Assembly (NCBI GenBank): GCA_036897525.1
Contig: JAYMTJ010000002.1
Location: 124,001-188,000, forward strand
DNA from: Pelargonium x hortorum
Taxonomy: Eukaryota > Streptophyta > Magnoliopsida > Geraniales > Geraniaceae
Direction of reading: 5' to 3'
Length of the DNA: 64,000 bases
Positions 1-10,306 of this stretch are shown one piece after another (the first letter of the stretch is position 1; the number at the start of each line of letters is the position of its first letter). The position numbers and the translations under genes were made by a program. The notes below the pieces were generated by a model. It ran no database searches. It was given only the letters and a program-made list of their open reading frames with translations, and was not told the DNA's origin.

Positions 1-816
1 ACAGTACAACGGGTTTTGCTTTAATTCTTTTTAATAATTTGATATAATATAGTATTAACAGTTATTCTTCGATTCAGTTAGACAAAGGCTCTAAATATTC
101 ACGCTTTTATAAACTCGACTTAGTCCTAGAAAGTCACCCCCTTATTAAGGAAAGGGTATTGCAAGTTCGTTGAATATATATATAGTAACTTTTTTTGAGT
201 ACCCCGGATTACTCTACGGAAACATCCTAAGGGGTTTCTAAAATCACTACAAATAAATTATTAAGTGCTGTTACTGTCCGCAGTTTGGCATATAGACCCA
301 AATTTTTGAAAATACAAATTACTTTTCCAATTAAGAAAAGAAAAGATAAACGACAAAAAAGGGTAACCTTTACTAAACCCATCTCCAAACGGAGTATATC
401 CATATTCATTTAAGGATCATAGTTTCGAGGTGCCTATAACCAAACGAGTTTACTCAAGAATCTTCAAGAAATTTCCGATGGGAAGGAGTTTTTATAGAAT
501 CCCTTTCGTAATTAAGACAAGGCCTTCTTTTCTTAGGAAAATGGTTCATTTTTTTTTTTTCGTTTTTCTATTACTTACTAACCGACTCCTTAAGTTCTAC
601 CTATTCTCATACTCTTGAAGTGCCACTCCTGTTTTCTAGGAATGCAATCGGTCTTAGATTTTTTTGTTACTGCAATTTATATATAAGCACTGCGCAAAGA
701 TCAAATAATTCTTTGATTAGACTCTAAAGCCCTAAATAAAAAGGGTATCCTAAATTTGCGATTCATGGAAAAAACCGGTGTAAAACAAGTAGGATTCATC
801 GCAAGGAGTCTGTTAC
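1..816. other. Non-coding flank, no gene seen
   Basis: AT-rich intergenic DNA with many homopolymer runs, for example a T run near 548-558. Open frames here (227-409 minus, 430-618 plus) are 60-62 codons, lack recognisable motifs, and are of a length expected by chance at about 35% G+C. I see no exon, intron domain or RNA gene until the tRNA relic that follows. Confidence 0.6.
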
Positions 817-889
817 TGGGATAGCCTGATTCGAACCTGCGACTTTCCGGTCTGAAGCAAATGTTCTAATCTAATAGAAAATTCTAGAG
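817..889 (-). pseudogene. trnK(UUU)-like tRNA relic
   Basis: Read on the minus strand, the T-arm region GTCGCAGGTTCGAATC is followed by GGCTATCCCA. This closely parallels the 3' half of plant mitochondrial trnK, as I recall it (GTCGCAGGTTCAAGTC then CTGCTATACCCA). The D-arm side keeps TAGAACATT where trnK has TAGAGCATT. The anticodon arm no longer forms a five-pair stem, and the loop reads TTCAGAC-like sequence instead of CTTTTAA. The 5' strand cannot pair with the 3' acceptor strand. I read this as a decayed native trnK, not an expressed tRNA. The family assignment comes from memory of trnK and is inference. Confidence 0.5.
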
Positions 890-2848
890 TTTCTGCTGTC
901 GGTATCTAATTCACTATTACTTGACTAAATTTCGAGTTATAGAAATCCTGGCCTGGCGCACCTCTTGAAAAAAAGGAATACCGTTTGATAGATAAGGACT
1001 CCACCTTTTCTTTTACTAGCTAAAGTCTCACAAAGCAAACTAATAATACGGAGAGTTGCGATGTCTCATATAAATGTTTCTAAAAATCCTTAGCTAAGTG
1101 TAGATATGTAGAATAGGCCTGGTCCTAAATAGAGAAAAATAGAGTTTGACAACCCCGGTGCCCTCGCGCACTGCTTTGGGCAAGAGAGGTTTAATCTAAT
1201 ACCGATATGCACTCACCCTCCAGTTATTAAGAATATAACAGGAACTATAAGCAAGGAAAATCTAACTAGTATCCTCTTCAATTACTTATACTTAAGGAAG
1301 ACCTACGTATTGCATACCATCTATTTTCAATCAAATAAAAAGCAAACCGAGCATAGTTTATTGGGAATGGAATACTGTATATTTATTTTATTCGCTGACA
1401 ATTTGGGATATAATACCTTCTGAAGCCAAATCTCCTCGAGGTTTCTAACTCTAGAAACTTTTCACAAATGGCTATATTTAGTACTGCCGCATCAATGTCA
1501 ATTTTTAAAAATATCCTAACCGTTATTAAACTGAATATAATAAAATTATAATACTAGTGAATTTGAGGATGAGGATAAGAACAAATAAAATTAGGGCTTA
1601 ACAATTATTGCACAGAACAGAGAGTTTTTTGGCGCCTCTATTCAAGTTAGAGCTCTACTAATTTAAGTAAAATACAAGATCCACTTATTTATAAAATATT
1701 GTTACTCAAAACACTAGCATTCTCTTGGGCTTAAGATTTAGGAGTTCTTAGCTTGTGTCTTTGATATGTGTATAACCCTTTATATTAAGGAGAGCAAACG
1801 TAGTATTCTAGGCTTTTTTTGAGTGGTTAAAAAAAAACTAGTTCTAAGACTCTAAAATTAAGAAAGCCCTTTAAAGATAATTATAGTTAAGAAAATGAAA
1901 TAGGGGACTTGCTACGTTTCGTGTTTTCAAAAAAGGATTTCAGGATCTACTTTATTTTATTAGTAGAGTGATTTCTTGCTTTACTTTAAAGTTTGCTAAA
2001 CATAAACCACTAGAGCTCTTATATGGTATAAGGGGCAGCCCCAAAAAACAGGTTAAGCACCCCTTACTTAAGACTTAAGGGTATGTATAGTATTATTCCG
2101 CCTTTAAGGGACTCCCTTTTGTTTTGTGAGGAATACAGCTTTTAGAGAATCCGAGCGTCTCTATGTTTCAGAGCACCCGCCTGGAAGGACTAAATATGGG
2201 GTTAACCCGTAAGCGAAAGGACTTGATTGAATATACAGGATTCTTTTGATAGCTTTGGAGATTTCTACCTTCTAAATTGATAGAAGGAGCTGCTTTAGAA
2301 TTATTAGCATAGAGAATACGGAATCATTTCTCGAAGTAGTAAGAGACCCTTAAATAACTCCGAAATTTTGGAATACCTAACTTTTATTATTTAATTAGAA
2401 GGATAATTTAAATAAAGTCTAAGGTTCCAAATAATACGTAAAAAAAAGATATCCGCTATAGCGCGCGCACTTAAGGGTTAAGTTAATGGCTTTTAATCTA
2501 CCTTTTCCTAGCCGCAACTCGACTATAACCGAACTTAGGCAGCTCCTAGAAAGTTTTCTAGCCCTTCTAGAATTCCAGAATCTGAGATATAAAGAAAAGA
2601 AATTGAATTGGAGGGAAGTTACTCTTTCATGCCGCTTACTTTTTTTTTTTAGTCTAGCAGCGAATAAATTTAGTAGTTCTGGGATTTTTTTTAAATCTCA
2701 CAAGAAAGTAAGAACAAATTAGGTTTGGAGCATATAGTCTCAGAGTCTAGCTAACAAGACGATTTAATAGTAAAAAGTACCAAAAACCCTAGGTCAGCAG
2801 CCCCCTTCCCTTGGAGTACTTTTGGATCCTATTACCTACCCTTTAGTG
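890..2848. other. Non-coding desert segment
   Basis: About 2 kb with no recognisable gene. It is AT-rich, with many A/T homopolymers and stop codons in all frames. The one open frame of note (2486-2722 plus, 78 codons) has low-complexity Phe/Leu content and no family motif, so it is taken as chance. Confidence 0.55.
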
Positions 2849-2849
2849 G

Positions 2850-2913
2850 GAGTTCGGTTAAAACGGGAGACATCTTAGACAGAGAACGTAGGTTCAAGTC
2901 GCAAAGGACTCCG
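2850..2913 (+). pseudogene. Unassigned tRNA-like relic
   Basis: A 64-nt stretch starts GGAGTTC and ends GGACTCC. These ends can pair over seven positions, allowing G-U. GTAGGTTCAAGTC, a typical T-arm sequence, lies upstream of the 3' acceptor strand. The T stem does not close, no convincing anticodon arm is visible, and the total is about 8 nt shorter than a tRNA. It may be a degraded tRNA (trnK- or trnI-like T arm) or a chance resemblance. Confidence 0.2.
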
Positions 2914-3524
2914 GAAATAGCTTAGTGCAACATTCTAAAAGTTTTCACGCCAGTAACAAAAATTGAAAAGGGTGTAGTTATTCCTTTCTATGTGATTGAT
3001 GTAGTTCTTAATTTCAAGGAAAGCCTATTAGTCCGAGGTTAAGCTGGTCATAAAAGGGTTGGGCTATTTGTCAAAAAGTCTTCCAAATCTTTATCCATTA
3101 TAGAGAATCTTAGAGTGAGGCCTTGGTATACATACAGAATTTGTAAATTAGGGCTTTAAAAATATAAGTTAGAGAAAATCGAATAAGGTAAGGAGCTAGT
3201 TATCTTCGCCAAAAATGGGGAGAGAGGAGAGTCAACCAAGTATTAAAAATTGCGCTCTTTTTAAGGAAAAGACAAACTTAAAAATAGATTTTGTAAAAAC
3301 TACCCTAGGCTTTTTTATCAAATAACTTTCCTTCGATTCTAACAGTTTCTTTTGTGCCTATATAAGTTATAAACCCGCATACAGGAACACTTGTAGGGAA
3401 ATTGTACTGTTCTTTCTTTTTGGCAAAATAGGGTTCTAGTTATCATACTATAGTTAGGTTAGGGATGGATGAAAAATCGCTTAAGTAGAAATAGAAGAGT
3501 CTCCTTTCTTGAAAACTAACTTTA

Positions 3525-3534
3525 GGGGGGGGGG
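3525..3534 (+). repeat. G10 homopolymer run
   Basis: Ten consecutive G residues directly abut the trnQ-like relic, with the last five overlapping its acceptor 5' strand. This is rare in DNA with so few G residues. It could mark slippage or a sequencing-sensitive site. The exact length should not be trusted from one assembly. Confidence 0.7.
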
Positions 3535-3601
3535 TGTAGCCAAGTGGTAAAGCACCGATTCAGAGAAGCGGCATTCAAAGGTTCAAACCCTTAAAAGCAT
3601 C
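3530..3601 (+). pseudogene. trnQ-like tRNA pseudogene
   Basis: This 72-nt stretch aligns without gaps to plant mitochondrial trnQ(UUG), as I recall it. It shares TGTAGCCAAGTGGTAAAGCA over the D arm and CATTCAAAGGTTCAAACCC over the variable and T arms. The anticodon loop has become TCAGAGA, so U33 is lost and positions 34-36 read AGA in place of TTG. The anticodon stem has one mismatch. The acceptor strands (GGGGGTG against AAAGCAT) hardly pair. It is therefore a recognisable but probably dead trnQ, lying 80 bp upstream of mttB on the same strand. It could still act as a tRNA-like (t-element) processing signal for the mttB transcript, which is inference. Confidence 0.65.
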
Positions 3602-3681
3602 ATTAAGAATTCTTTTCACGCACTAATTTCTTTACACAAGCTATTTCTTTAATTTAATGGGTTAGTCTTAGTTTCTATCAT
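3602..3681 (+). promoter_or_regulatory. mttB 5' leader
   Basis: An 80-nt spacer lies between the trnQ-like relic and the first mttB ATG. In frame with mttB there is a TAA at 3655-3657, so the reading frame cannot begin before 3658. The last 21 nt contain GTTAGTCTTAGTTTCTAT (3661-3678), an 18-mer that recurs exactly at 32470-32487. I see no promoter consensus that I would trust. Confidence 0.35.
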
Positions 3682-4431
3682 ATGCATCTTATTTGCTACA
3701 GAAAACCCATACGGATATTAAACCAAGTTAAAGTACGTTTGCTTTGGACAGTCTTCAGTCTGGCTGTCACATGGTTTACGTCTTATTATTTTGCAGAAGA
3801 ACTTCTTTTCCTACTAGTGAAACCTCTTAAGACATTGCCCTCGAGTTCTCGTTTTATATGTACACAATTGACCGAGGCTTTATATACGAATCTTTTAACA
3901 GCTTCAATAACATGTTGTTATTTCATACTTCCCCTTTTAAGTTATCATATTTGGTCTGTATTGGTTCCCTTTCTTTCTTGGAAGCGGAGGAAAATCCTCA
4001 ATAGATTCCTGTCCTTAAGTTTTCTTTTCCTTTTTAGAGTCTTATCCCTAACTTATACTTGGGTAGTTCCTAGTGTATGGAGTTTTCTAGTACTAATGAG
4101 CGAAACGACAACAAATTCTTTTATAATCAAGTTAGAACCAAGGATCTATGACTACGTTGTATTAACTTTTTTCATCTTATTCATCTCATCTCTATGCTCC
4201 CAAATACCTTTGGTTATAATCTGCTTACTAGAATTGAAAGTTCTTTCTATAGGAACCTTAACTAACAATCGTTCTTACTTGCTTGTTTTTTCTCTTTTGG
4301 TAGCAGCTCTCTTAACCCCTCCCGATCTCCTATTTCAGGTTCTCGTCTTTTTACTCGTATATTCTTTACTGGAATTTTCGATCTTTTTAGCCTTCCTTTT
4401 ACGAGTTCATGAAGACGTTTGTTCCAGTTAG
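3682..4431 (+). CDS. mttB: mttB: TatC-type Sec-independent protein translocase subunit
   Basis: This gene encodes the mitochondrial TatC homologue, a polytopic inner-membrane protein of the twin-arginine translocation family. The product has 249 residues, against roughly 260-280 in angiosperms. Seen in order: a hydrophobic segment with TWF (30-32) and EEL (39-41); CTQLTEA (60-66); SYHIW and P96 (87-96); WVVPSVW (127-133); NSFIIKLEP then YD (145-157); FISSLCSQIP (167-176) with ICLLE (180-184); and the TatC hallmark LLTPPD (210-215). It ends in a long hydrophobic tail, giving about six membrane segments. ATG at 3682 is the first in-frame Met; an in-frame TAA at 3655 blocks a longer start. Unlike angiosperm mttB, it has an AUG. 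The sequence is strongly diverged. The N-terminal acidic pair is N14-Q15, and the Glu of the GEQR loop appears to be K101. No neighbouring gene suggests an operon. Confidence 0.95.
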   Translation: MHLICYRKPIRILNQVKVRLLWTVFSLAVTWFTSYYFAEELLFLLVKPLKTLPSSSRFICTQLTEALYTNLLTASITCCYFILPLLSYHIWSVLVPFLSWKRRKILNRFLSLSFLFLFRVLSLTYTWVVPSVWSFLVLMSETTTNSFIIKLEPRIYDYVVLTFFILFISSLCSQIPLVIICLLELKVLSIGTLTNNRSYLLVFSLLVAALLTPPDLLFQVLVFLLVYSLLEFSIFLAFLLRVHEDVCSS

Positions 4432-4503
4432 TAATTGAACAGAGGAGCCTAAAATCATTTTTTTATTAAAAATTCTGACACCCCTTAATATTGACAAGTG
4501 TAT

Positions 4504-4704
4504 ATGAAACTGAGTTTAGGGAAACTTTTTTTTTTACATCTAATTTTGAGGGAAGCCTCTATCTTCCCGATATTATTCTATTATAGTAAAACCTTGGAAA
4601 TCCTTTCCTACACCCTCAACAGGGAGAAAGGTAAAGGAGTGCATCAATTGAATGCTTTGGGTTATACCTACGAAAACATACTCGCTAAAATTAAGAGTCT
4701 TTAG
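4504..4704 (+). CDS. Weak hypothetical ORF downstream of mttB
   Basis: A 66-codon frame from ATG at 4504 (an upstream GTG at 4498 would add two codons), starting 72 nt after the mttB stop on the same strand. The first half is hydrophobic. The C-terminal half is more protein-like than most chance frames here, with NREKGKG, a QLNALGYTYEN stretch and an IKSL end. I do not recognise a family. It could be a diverged small mitochondrial protein co-transcribed with mttB, or an accidental frame; the latter is more likely given its length. Confidence 0.12.
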   Translation: MKLSLGKLFFLHLILREASIFPILFYYSKTLEILSYTLNREKGKGVHQLNALGYTYENILAKIKSL

Positions 4705-7190
4705 AGGTCCTTTAAGTCGGCAAGAAAATGACTTAAATAGAATAAACACTCATTGTTGTACCTTTCTTTACCTTTATACATTTATGGAGAGCTGACTTGT
4801 GAGATTTTGATAAAAGTAGATTCTAGTATACTTGTTAAGATATGCTTATGGTTCAAATCCGAATAGACTTAGAAAAGAAAATGTGCGGAATCCCTGATTA
4901 AAGAGTATGAAACTATTTTCGTTCACTTCACTACCTTTACTTAAAGTAAAGGCTTAAATCCTTGTAAGTTCAAAAAAGCATAGCAGGGCTCCGAAGCAAG
5001 GGGGTTCTAAAAAAATGTAATTAAATTAATAGCAGCTGCCTTTTTTAATTTAAAAGAGTCACTTTTCTAGAAAACCTGTATAAACGAGCTTTATTTGTTG
5101 TGGTATGTACTAGCCCTTAGTTTGGATATACATACAACAAAATTGACTTAAAAAAAATGCTAGAGCTATTACTTACTTCTTTTCCCTTACCTGCACAATC
5201 CTTATTTGACTGCCTAAACACTATAAATAATAGTATAAGTCAAGGAATCCGCGCTTTAACAATAAATTTATGCAAGAACCCCAGTAAAATCAGAAATACC
5301 AAGGCATTACTCTGTAGTGTAACTTCAATACTCGGATCTAGTACCTCTTTGTTCTTCAAGATTCTTTTTTACTCGATGCAGTTGGCGCCTTTTGTTTGTA
5401 GAATTACTTTATGAAAACAGAGTCCTTCAGCTTCCTATGGAATTTTATTATATAATAGAGATAAGAAGCCTTAACAGCTTGTGGAAAATGCCTCTTATAT
5501 GAATCCGAGTGGTAAAAAAAATTCCTAATTAGTGTCTACTGCCCGCTCAAATCTTGTTTATATGAGAAGTCTAGGTTGGACAAATCCAGGGGTCTTAACT
5601 TAATTAAGAAGAGTTTCCTTACCCTGTATCTCTATAGAATACCAAGAGGAAATCCTGGTATATGTATATAATAGACAGAAAATACTAGTAGAAGAATTTT
5701 CAGAAGCTGCGAATAAAAGAAAAGGGGCGTAGATTCATCATTTTGGTACTATTTAAGATAAAGAGCTTGTCAAAGTCAAAGGTTTTTGGTTATGAACAAA
5801 GAAATAGAAGCTTTCCTTGATAGTGGTATCTTAGCGCCGCTAAGGCTGCATATATACTTTCAAAGGGTAAAAATGACTCAAAATGTTTTTTTTTGCATTT
5901 CCCTTTTTTATTGGTATACTTTACTGCGTTATTTCGCAAAAAGCAGTACAGAAGTTCTCCTGCCGGATATGCAAATTCCTCCAGTAACTCATTATGAGAA
6001 AAGATATAGATTGGCTTTTAGAATTTTTTTGCATTAATTATTTTAACCCTGTTTATAAATGAGAGACATGCTCATGCTCTACAACACAACTACAAAAGGG
6101 AGGCTTTTCGCTAAAAAGACTTTAGATACACCTAAGTCTCCTACTGAGAATGAGCATCTTTTAATACAAGTATTACTGGAGTCCATTCCCCTCACAATAT
6201 TGTGTATATATTGCTTATCACCAGTCCAACTTTAATTAATTACGTTTGGTTTGGATCTGAGAGAAAGAAAACAGGTCCAGTTTGTAACAACGGCTTTTTT
6301 AAGGCTCTCCTTTTAGGGATCGCAAATTCTTGTGCTTGGGTATTTCAAAAACACATCGATATTTAATAACTTTACACATAGGGCATGCCCTATAAATAAG
6401 CTTAGACTTTTTTATTTGCATACTCTTCAGTATTGGATTCCCTTGATCTCGATTATGCCTCTCTCAAAAAGATTCGTACTTTCGGAAAGGAGGAAATAGG
6501 AACCTCTAGTATAGTATCGCAGGGCAAGCCTAACTTAAGTGAAAACTCGAGGAAATTCTTAGTTTTTCTTTTACTTTTTTTTATTAAATGAGTATTTTCC
6601 TGAGTTTTAGGCTTTTTTTTTTAGTTTTGTCACTTTTTTCTTACATTTTAAGAACTTTAGATAATGAAGCAACTTCTGGGTGTAGTAAAACCCTTGTATT
6701 GTATAAGGCCTGTCCAAACTAACGTAATAGTAGTAGTCTCAAAGTGTTATTTAATTTAATAAAGCTCGAATCCAAAAATCTTTGCGCTCTTTCAAACAAA
6801 AGTAGCCCCTAGTTTTTGTGGGGGTATCAAAGTACGGAGCCTCTAAGCAAAGCTCTATTTCTTAAGGATATTATTGTGAGAGGGCCTTTACCCCATGCTG
6901 AAAGTTTACTAGGATTAACCAGTTTATTTATATAGGTTAACTCGGCTTTACTACTATAAAGGAAAGGGTCCTTTGAATAGAATAGCAGCACGATAGGTTT
7001 TACACTCATTTTATTTAATTCAAAAATTATTTACTAACCTAACATATATCATAAAAGTAAGAATTTTACTTTATCCCCTTCGTCTGTCTAAGGCTTAGGA
7101 CTCCTACTTAACTTAGGGATTCGCTACTGTATAAGACATACTTCATTAAATGATATCGCAAGTTATCCCGTTAAACGTTCCCCGGAACCG

Positions 7191-7206
7191 TAGCATAGCA
7201 TAGCAT
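7191..7206 (+). repeat. TAGCA microsatellite
   Basis: About three copies of the pentamer TAGCA in tandem (TAGCATAGCATAGCATA) in non-coding DNA, consistent with replication slippage. Confidence 0.7.
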
Positions 7207-8754
7207 AAGTACACTATCTCCTAAAACGGAAAAAAGTATTCATAATTCAGTATAAAAAAAAAGGATAGATTCTTGATGACAAAGGATTTCTGCTAAACTA
7301 AACACCGGCCGGACTAGGAGCACCGCGCCCCTAAGCAATTTAGAACCTACTCTATGTAATGAACTTTTTCTTCTTTTTTATTTCCTTGGTAAGACACTAA
7401 TTAGTTATCGTTTAAGTGTGACTTTACAAATTAGACTTCTTAAAATAAAACTTGATGTTTTAGAACCCCCTCTCTTTATAATTTTATAAAAGAAGCGAAT
7501 ACTTAATAGCCTTTTTATTTTTAGCAACATATCAGAGATCCCCTGAAGTACTCAATTTCTTCTTTAGTTTTCTTTGTTTTTATATAGTACTTTAGTCTCG
7601 AAATCCTATTAGTATAGGAGTCTCCACTTCCATGTTATATGTTTTCTGGTAGATTGAGCTAAGTATAAGTATTAGTATCTTACTAGGTAAACAAAGAATT
7701 TGGGGTATAATATTGAGTAGCATAACACCTATAAAAAACAAGTTAGGAATAACTCTCTAATACAAGAAAAAAACTTTAAGCAACACGTTATACCCCATCA
7801 TATAAGGTTTACTCTACGGATGAGCTTGAGTATGTTCTTATTCCTTAGGTCTGATAATTATATGCGCGGGAATCTCTTCAAAATCCTACTTTATTTATAA
7901 AATGATATCCTCTTGCGTTTGGTATGCTCACTAACCGGTAAATAATTAACGCTAAAAGGCTTTTTAGACAACCAAATTATAGCTTCCAGATTTAACAGAT
8001 TCAATAAAATACAAGCTAATCTAGAGTTAAGTAACTGTTATTCTAAGAGGCTTTTGTTGGATAAGTAAGCCAGACCCTGTAAAGTATAGGTAATATAAAA
8101 GACTTAAGTTTTTTTATATCGAGAAAAGTTAATAAATTGCATAAAACGAGGGTTACTCTTTATCAGAGTACCTATTCAATACTTTCTCCGGATTTGGAAT
8201 TACTAGAACCCCTTAATTTAAAGATAAAGATTTACAGCTAGAGCTAGAGGCTGAGTCTAATATAGAGTACCCCCTTTAATTACTTGGTTGATAAATCCGG
8301 GTATTTCTGACTTTACTTGTTGAATAAGGGGCACTATTTACAATCTAGAGTATAAGAAGCTCACAACAAGTAAAGAACTCCCTGTTAGACGAAGCCTACC
8401 CTTTAATCAAAAGGAATAAAAAATCATTTAGATTCCAGAATAAGAAAGACTCTTATTAATTAAGTGTTCGGTACTATCCTCTATCTATTATATAGGGGCT
8501 GCTGGGATATTTTTAATAAAACTCTAAAATATAAAAAACGTGTCCAAAAGCTGCTTTTTTTTGAAGGACCCTCTAGAATCTAATAAATAGCAAATATTTG
8601 ATAAAAGATACTAGAATTTACTATCTATAATGCAACACCATAAAAAACTTTACTACCCTTCTACAATTATCCTAGGAATAAAAGACTCTAAATCTGGGGC
8701 AGGATAAGAGGACTTTTTAGAGTAGAGCAATTTCATTTTACCCATGACAAAAAA

Positions 8755-8817
8755 AACTATTTGAACCCGCGCATGACGAGCAAACTAACCAGTGCTTTAC
8801 CACGTAGCTATACTATA
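8755..8817 (-). pseudogene. tRNA relic with trnH/trnQ features
   Basis: On the minus strand, TATAGCTACGTGGTAAAGC gives a D arm with an intact GCT/AGC stem. It is followed 3' by CATGCGCGGGTTCAA, which exactly matches the variable and T-arm start of plastid-type trnH as I recall it. The anticodon stem does not form, the T stem lacks its 3' strand, and the acceptor is not paired. The D arm is closer to trnQ, so this may be a trnH that has drifted, or a recombined relic. It is not a functional tRNA. Confidence 0.5.
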
Positions 8818-10232
8818 ACTACTTACTAGATTCGAGTGACTATAACTATAACTATTCAGGATGAGTATTCAGGCTACTGACTAAAGGGCGATCAATCAAT
8901 TAAGGATTTGTATCTAAGCGATTTCGTTTCAAAGATTAAACAAAGACCTGTCTTTTCTACTTGGATCAACAAGACAAGCTTTCCTTACTTTATCTTTTTA
9001 TAAGTTTGTTTTCTTACTTAATGAGTTAGGGAACTAAACAAGTCTTCATTAGACTTTCTCAGCCAAGTTATCAAGTTGAGAACATTAACTTAACCCTCTG
9101 TAATATCTATAGGGCCCTTATCCTCTATTTAGTTACCAGTAACAACTAAAGAACAAGAGGAATTAATTATCCTAAACCAACTAATACAAGTAAATCCTAT
9201 TAACAAATAGCTTTCTTACTAGTAAAAAAACAAGAGGGAAGTTCTATTTACAAAAGACAAGCTTTTGCCTAGCCTGTTAATTCCTAAGAGGAAAGAAAAG
9301 GGTCCTAGTCTTATCTTAAAGTATAAAGTAAATACTATATCCTGTCTAAAGAATAAGGAAAAGAGAGTCTAAACAACTTCTTTGTTTAATCGAAATAATT
9401 AATAAATGGAATATGGAATCTAAGCCAGGAGTTCCTTATTTTATTATCTGAGTCATTTATTAGGACATATATAAATAAGTATATAATAATAAAGGTAAAG
9501 GTAAGAAGCAGAAATTGGATATAAATGGCACAGAGCTCCTAATAAAGGAATCTTGGTTTAGAGGCTATTGTTATATGTATATTTAGACTTTTATAAGCGC
9601 CTCCATTACTTTAGCTTACCTTCTGTTAGTTTCATTTGTACGAGTTATTCAGGAGCAAGGCGGAGCACTCTTAAGGGAAATTAAATTGCTCATAAGAATA
9701 AGTTAAGAGTTAGCATAAAAAATTCAACTAAAATATTACGTAGAAACAGGGGACTCCTTCTAAAGGATGCATCAACCTAGGATAAAAAACCCCAATACTC
9801 TGATAACAGGGCTTTGTATTCTCCTTTTTTTTTCAATAACTGGAATAGGATTTTAAGGACTTTTCAATGTTACTATCTTAGTAACCGATTCTCTATCTCT
9901 TGTAAGCAAAGGTAGATAACATAAACGGATTCCTAACTAGAACACTTGCCAATTAGTCAGATACCTACTTCCCGAACTTGTGTTGTGCACATCGGGTTTA
10001 GACCTCTTGTTCTAACTAAGAAACTTACATGCTACAGGTGCCCTGTCTCATATAATGTCCTAGGAACCCTCCCAACTAGAAAGACATCCTAACAACCAGA
10101 ATTCCACCCTGTCAGCTATCTGCCTTACACTAACCAAACTAGAATCTGGGAATCCCTCGACTATCAATCCTTTAGAACACTTATCGGCTTAAAGTCGCAA
10201 GTAGTCCCTCCTTTTAGAATACCCTATAGCGG
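8818..10232. other. Non-coding segment before trnW
   Basis: About 1.4 kb with no gene seen. A short tandem ACTATA stretch lies near 8834-8850. The 3' third begins an island of slightly richer composition and holds one copy of the 17-nt repeat ATAACATAAACGGATTC at 9916-9932, shared with 11740-11756. Confidence 0.5.
9916..9932 (+). repeat. 17-nt dispersed repeat, copy 1
   Basis: ATAACATAAACGGATTC is identical to 11740-11756. Both are followed within 20-60 nt by a GCCAAT(T/C)AG block, so the shared region is longer than the exact core and has decayed by indels. Confidence 0.6.
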
Positions 10233-10306
10233 GCACTTTTAGTTCAGCTAGGTAGAACGTAGGTCTCCAAAACCTGATGTCGTAAGTTCAATTCTTACAG
10301 AGTGCG
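10233..10306 (+). tRNA. trnW-CCA: tRNA-Trp(CCA), plastid-derived type
   Basis: A complete 74-nt cloverleaf. The acceptor is GCACTTT paired with AGAGTGC (all seven paired, one G-U). The D stem is GTTC/GAAC. The anticodon stem is TAGGT/ACCTG with loop CTCCAAA (anticodon CCA). The T stem is GTAAG/CTTAC with loop TTCAATT, and the discriminator is G. It matches plastid trnW closely, as I recall that gene, which is the form seed plant mitochondria use for tryptophan. Three stem pairs are A-T where the plastid gene has G-C, so the structure is kept while the sequence drifts toward AT. CCA is not encoded. It stands alone, far from other genes. This is the only intact tRNA I find in the window. Confidence 0.93.

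Larger units (their letters stand above)
4432..8754. other. Long non-coding stretch downstream of mttB
   Basis: About 4.3 kb with no recognisable gene. It is very AT-rich; a row sampled near 5041 is about 26% G+C. Open frames at 5157-5414 (85 codons) and 5786-6037 (83 codons, from a TTG start) have no family motif and fit chance. A short TAGCA repeat lies at 7191-7206. The stretch also holds the weak candidate frame at 4504-4704. No transcription terminator hairpin is visible after the mttB stop. Confidence 0.55.

Noticed and set aside
4835-4870. TATGGTTCAAATCCGAATAG as a tRNA T arm
   Set aside because: No anticodon arm, D arm or acceptor pairing around it.
5157-6037. 83-85-codon open frames downstream of mttB
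   Set aside because: No recognisable motif, low-complexity hydrophobic content, and lengths expected by chance with about 7% stop codons; one starts only at TTG.
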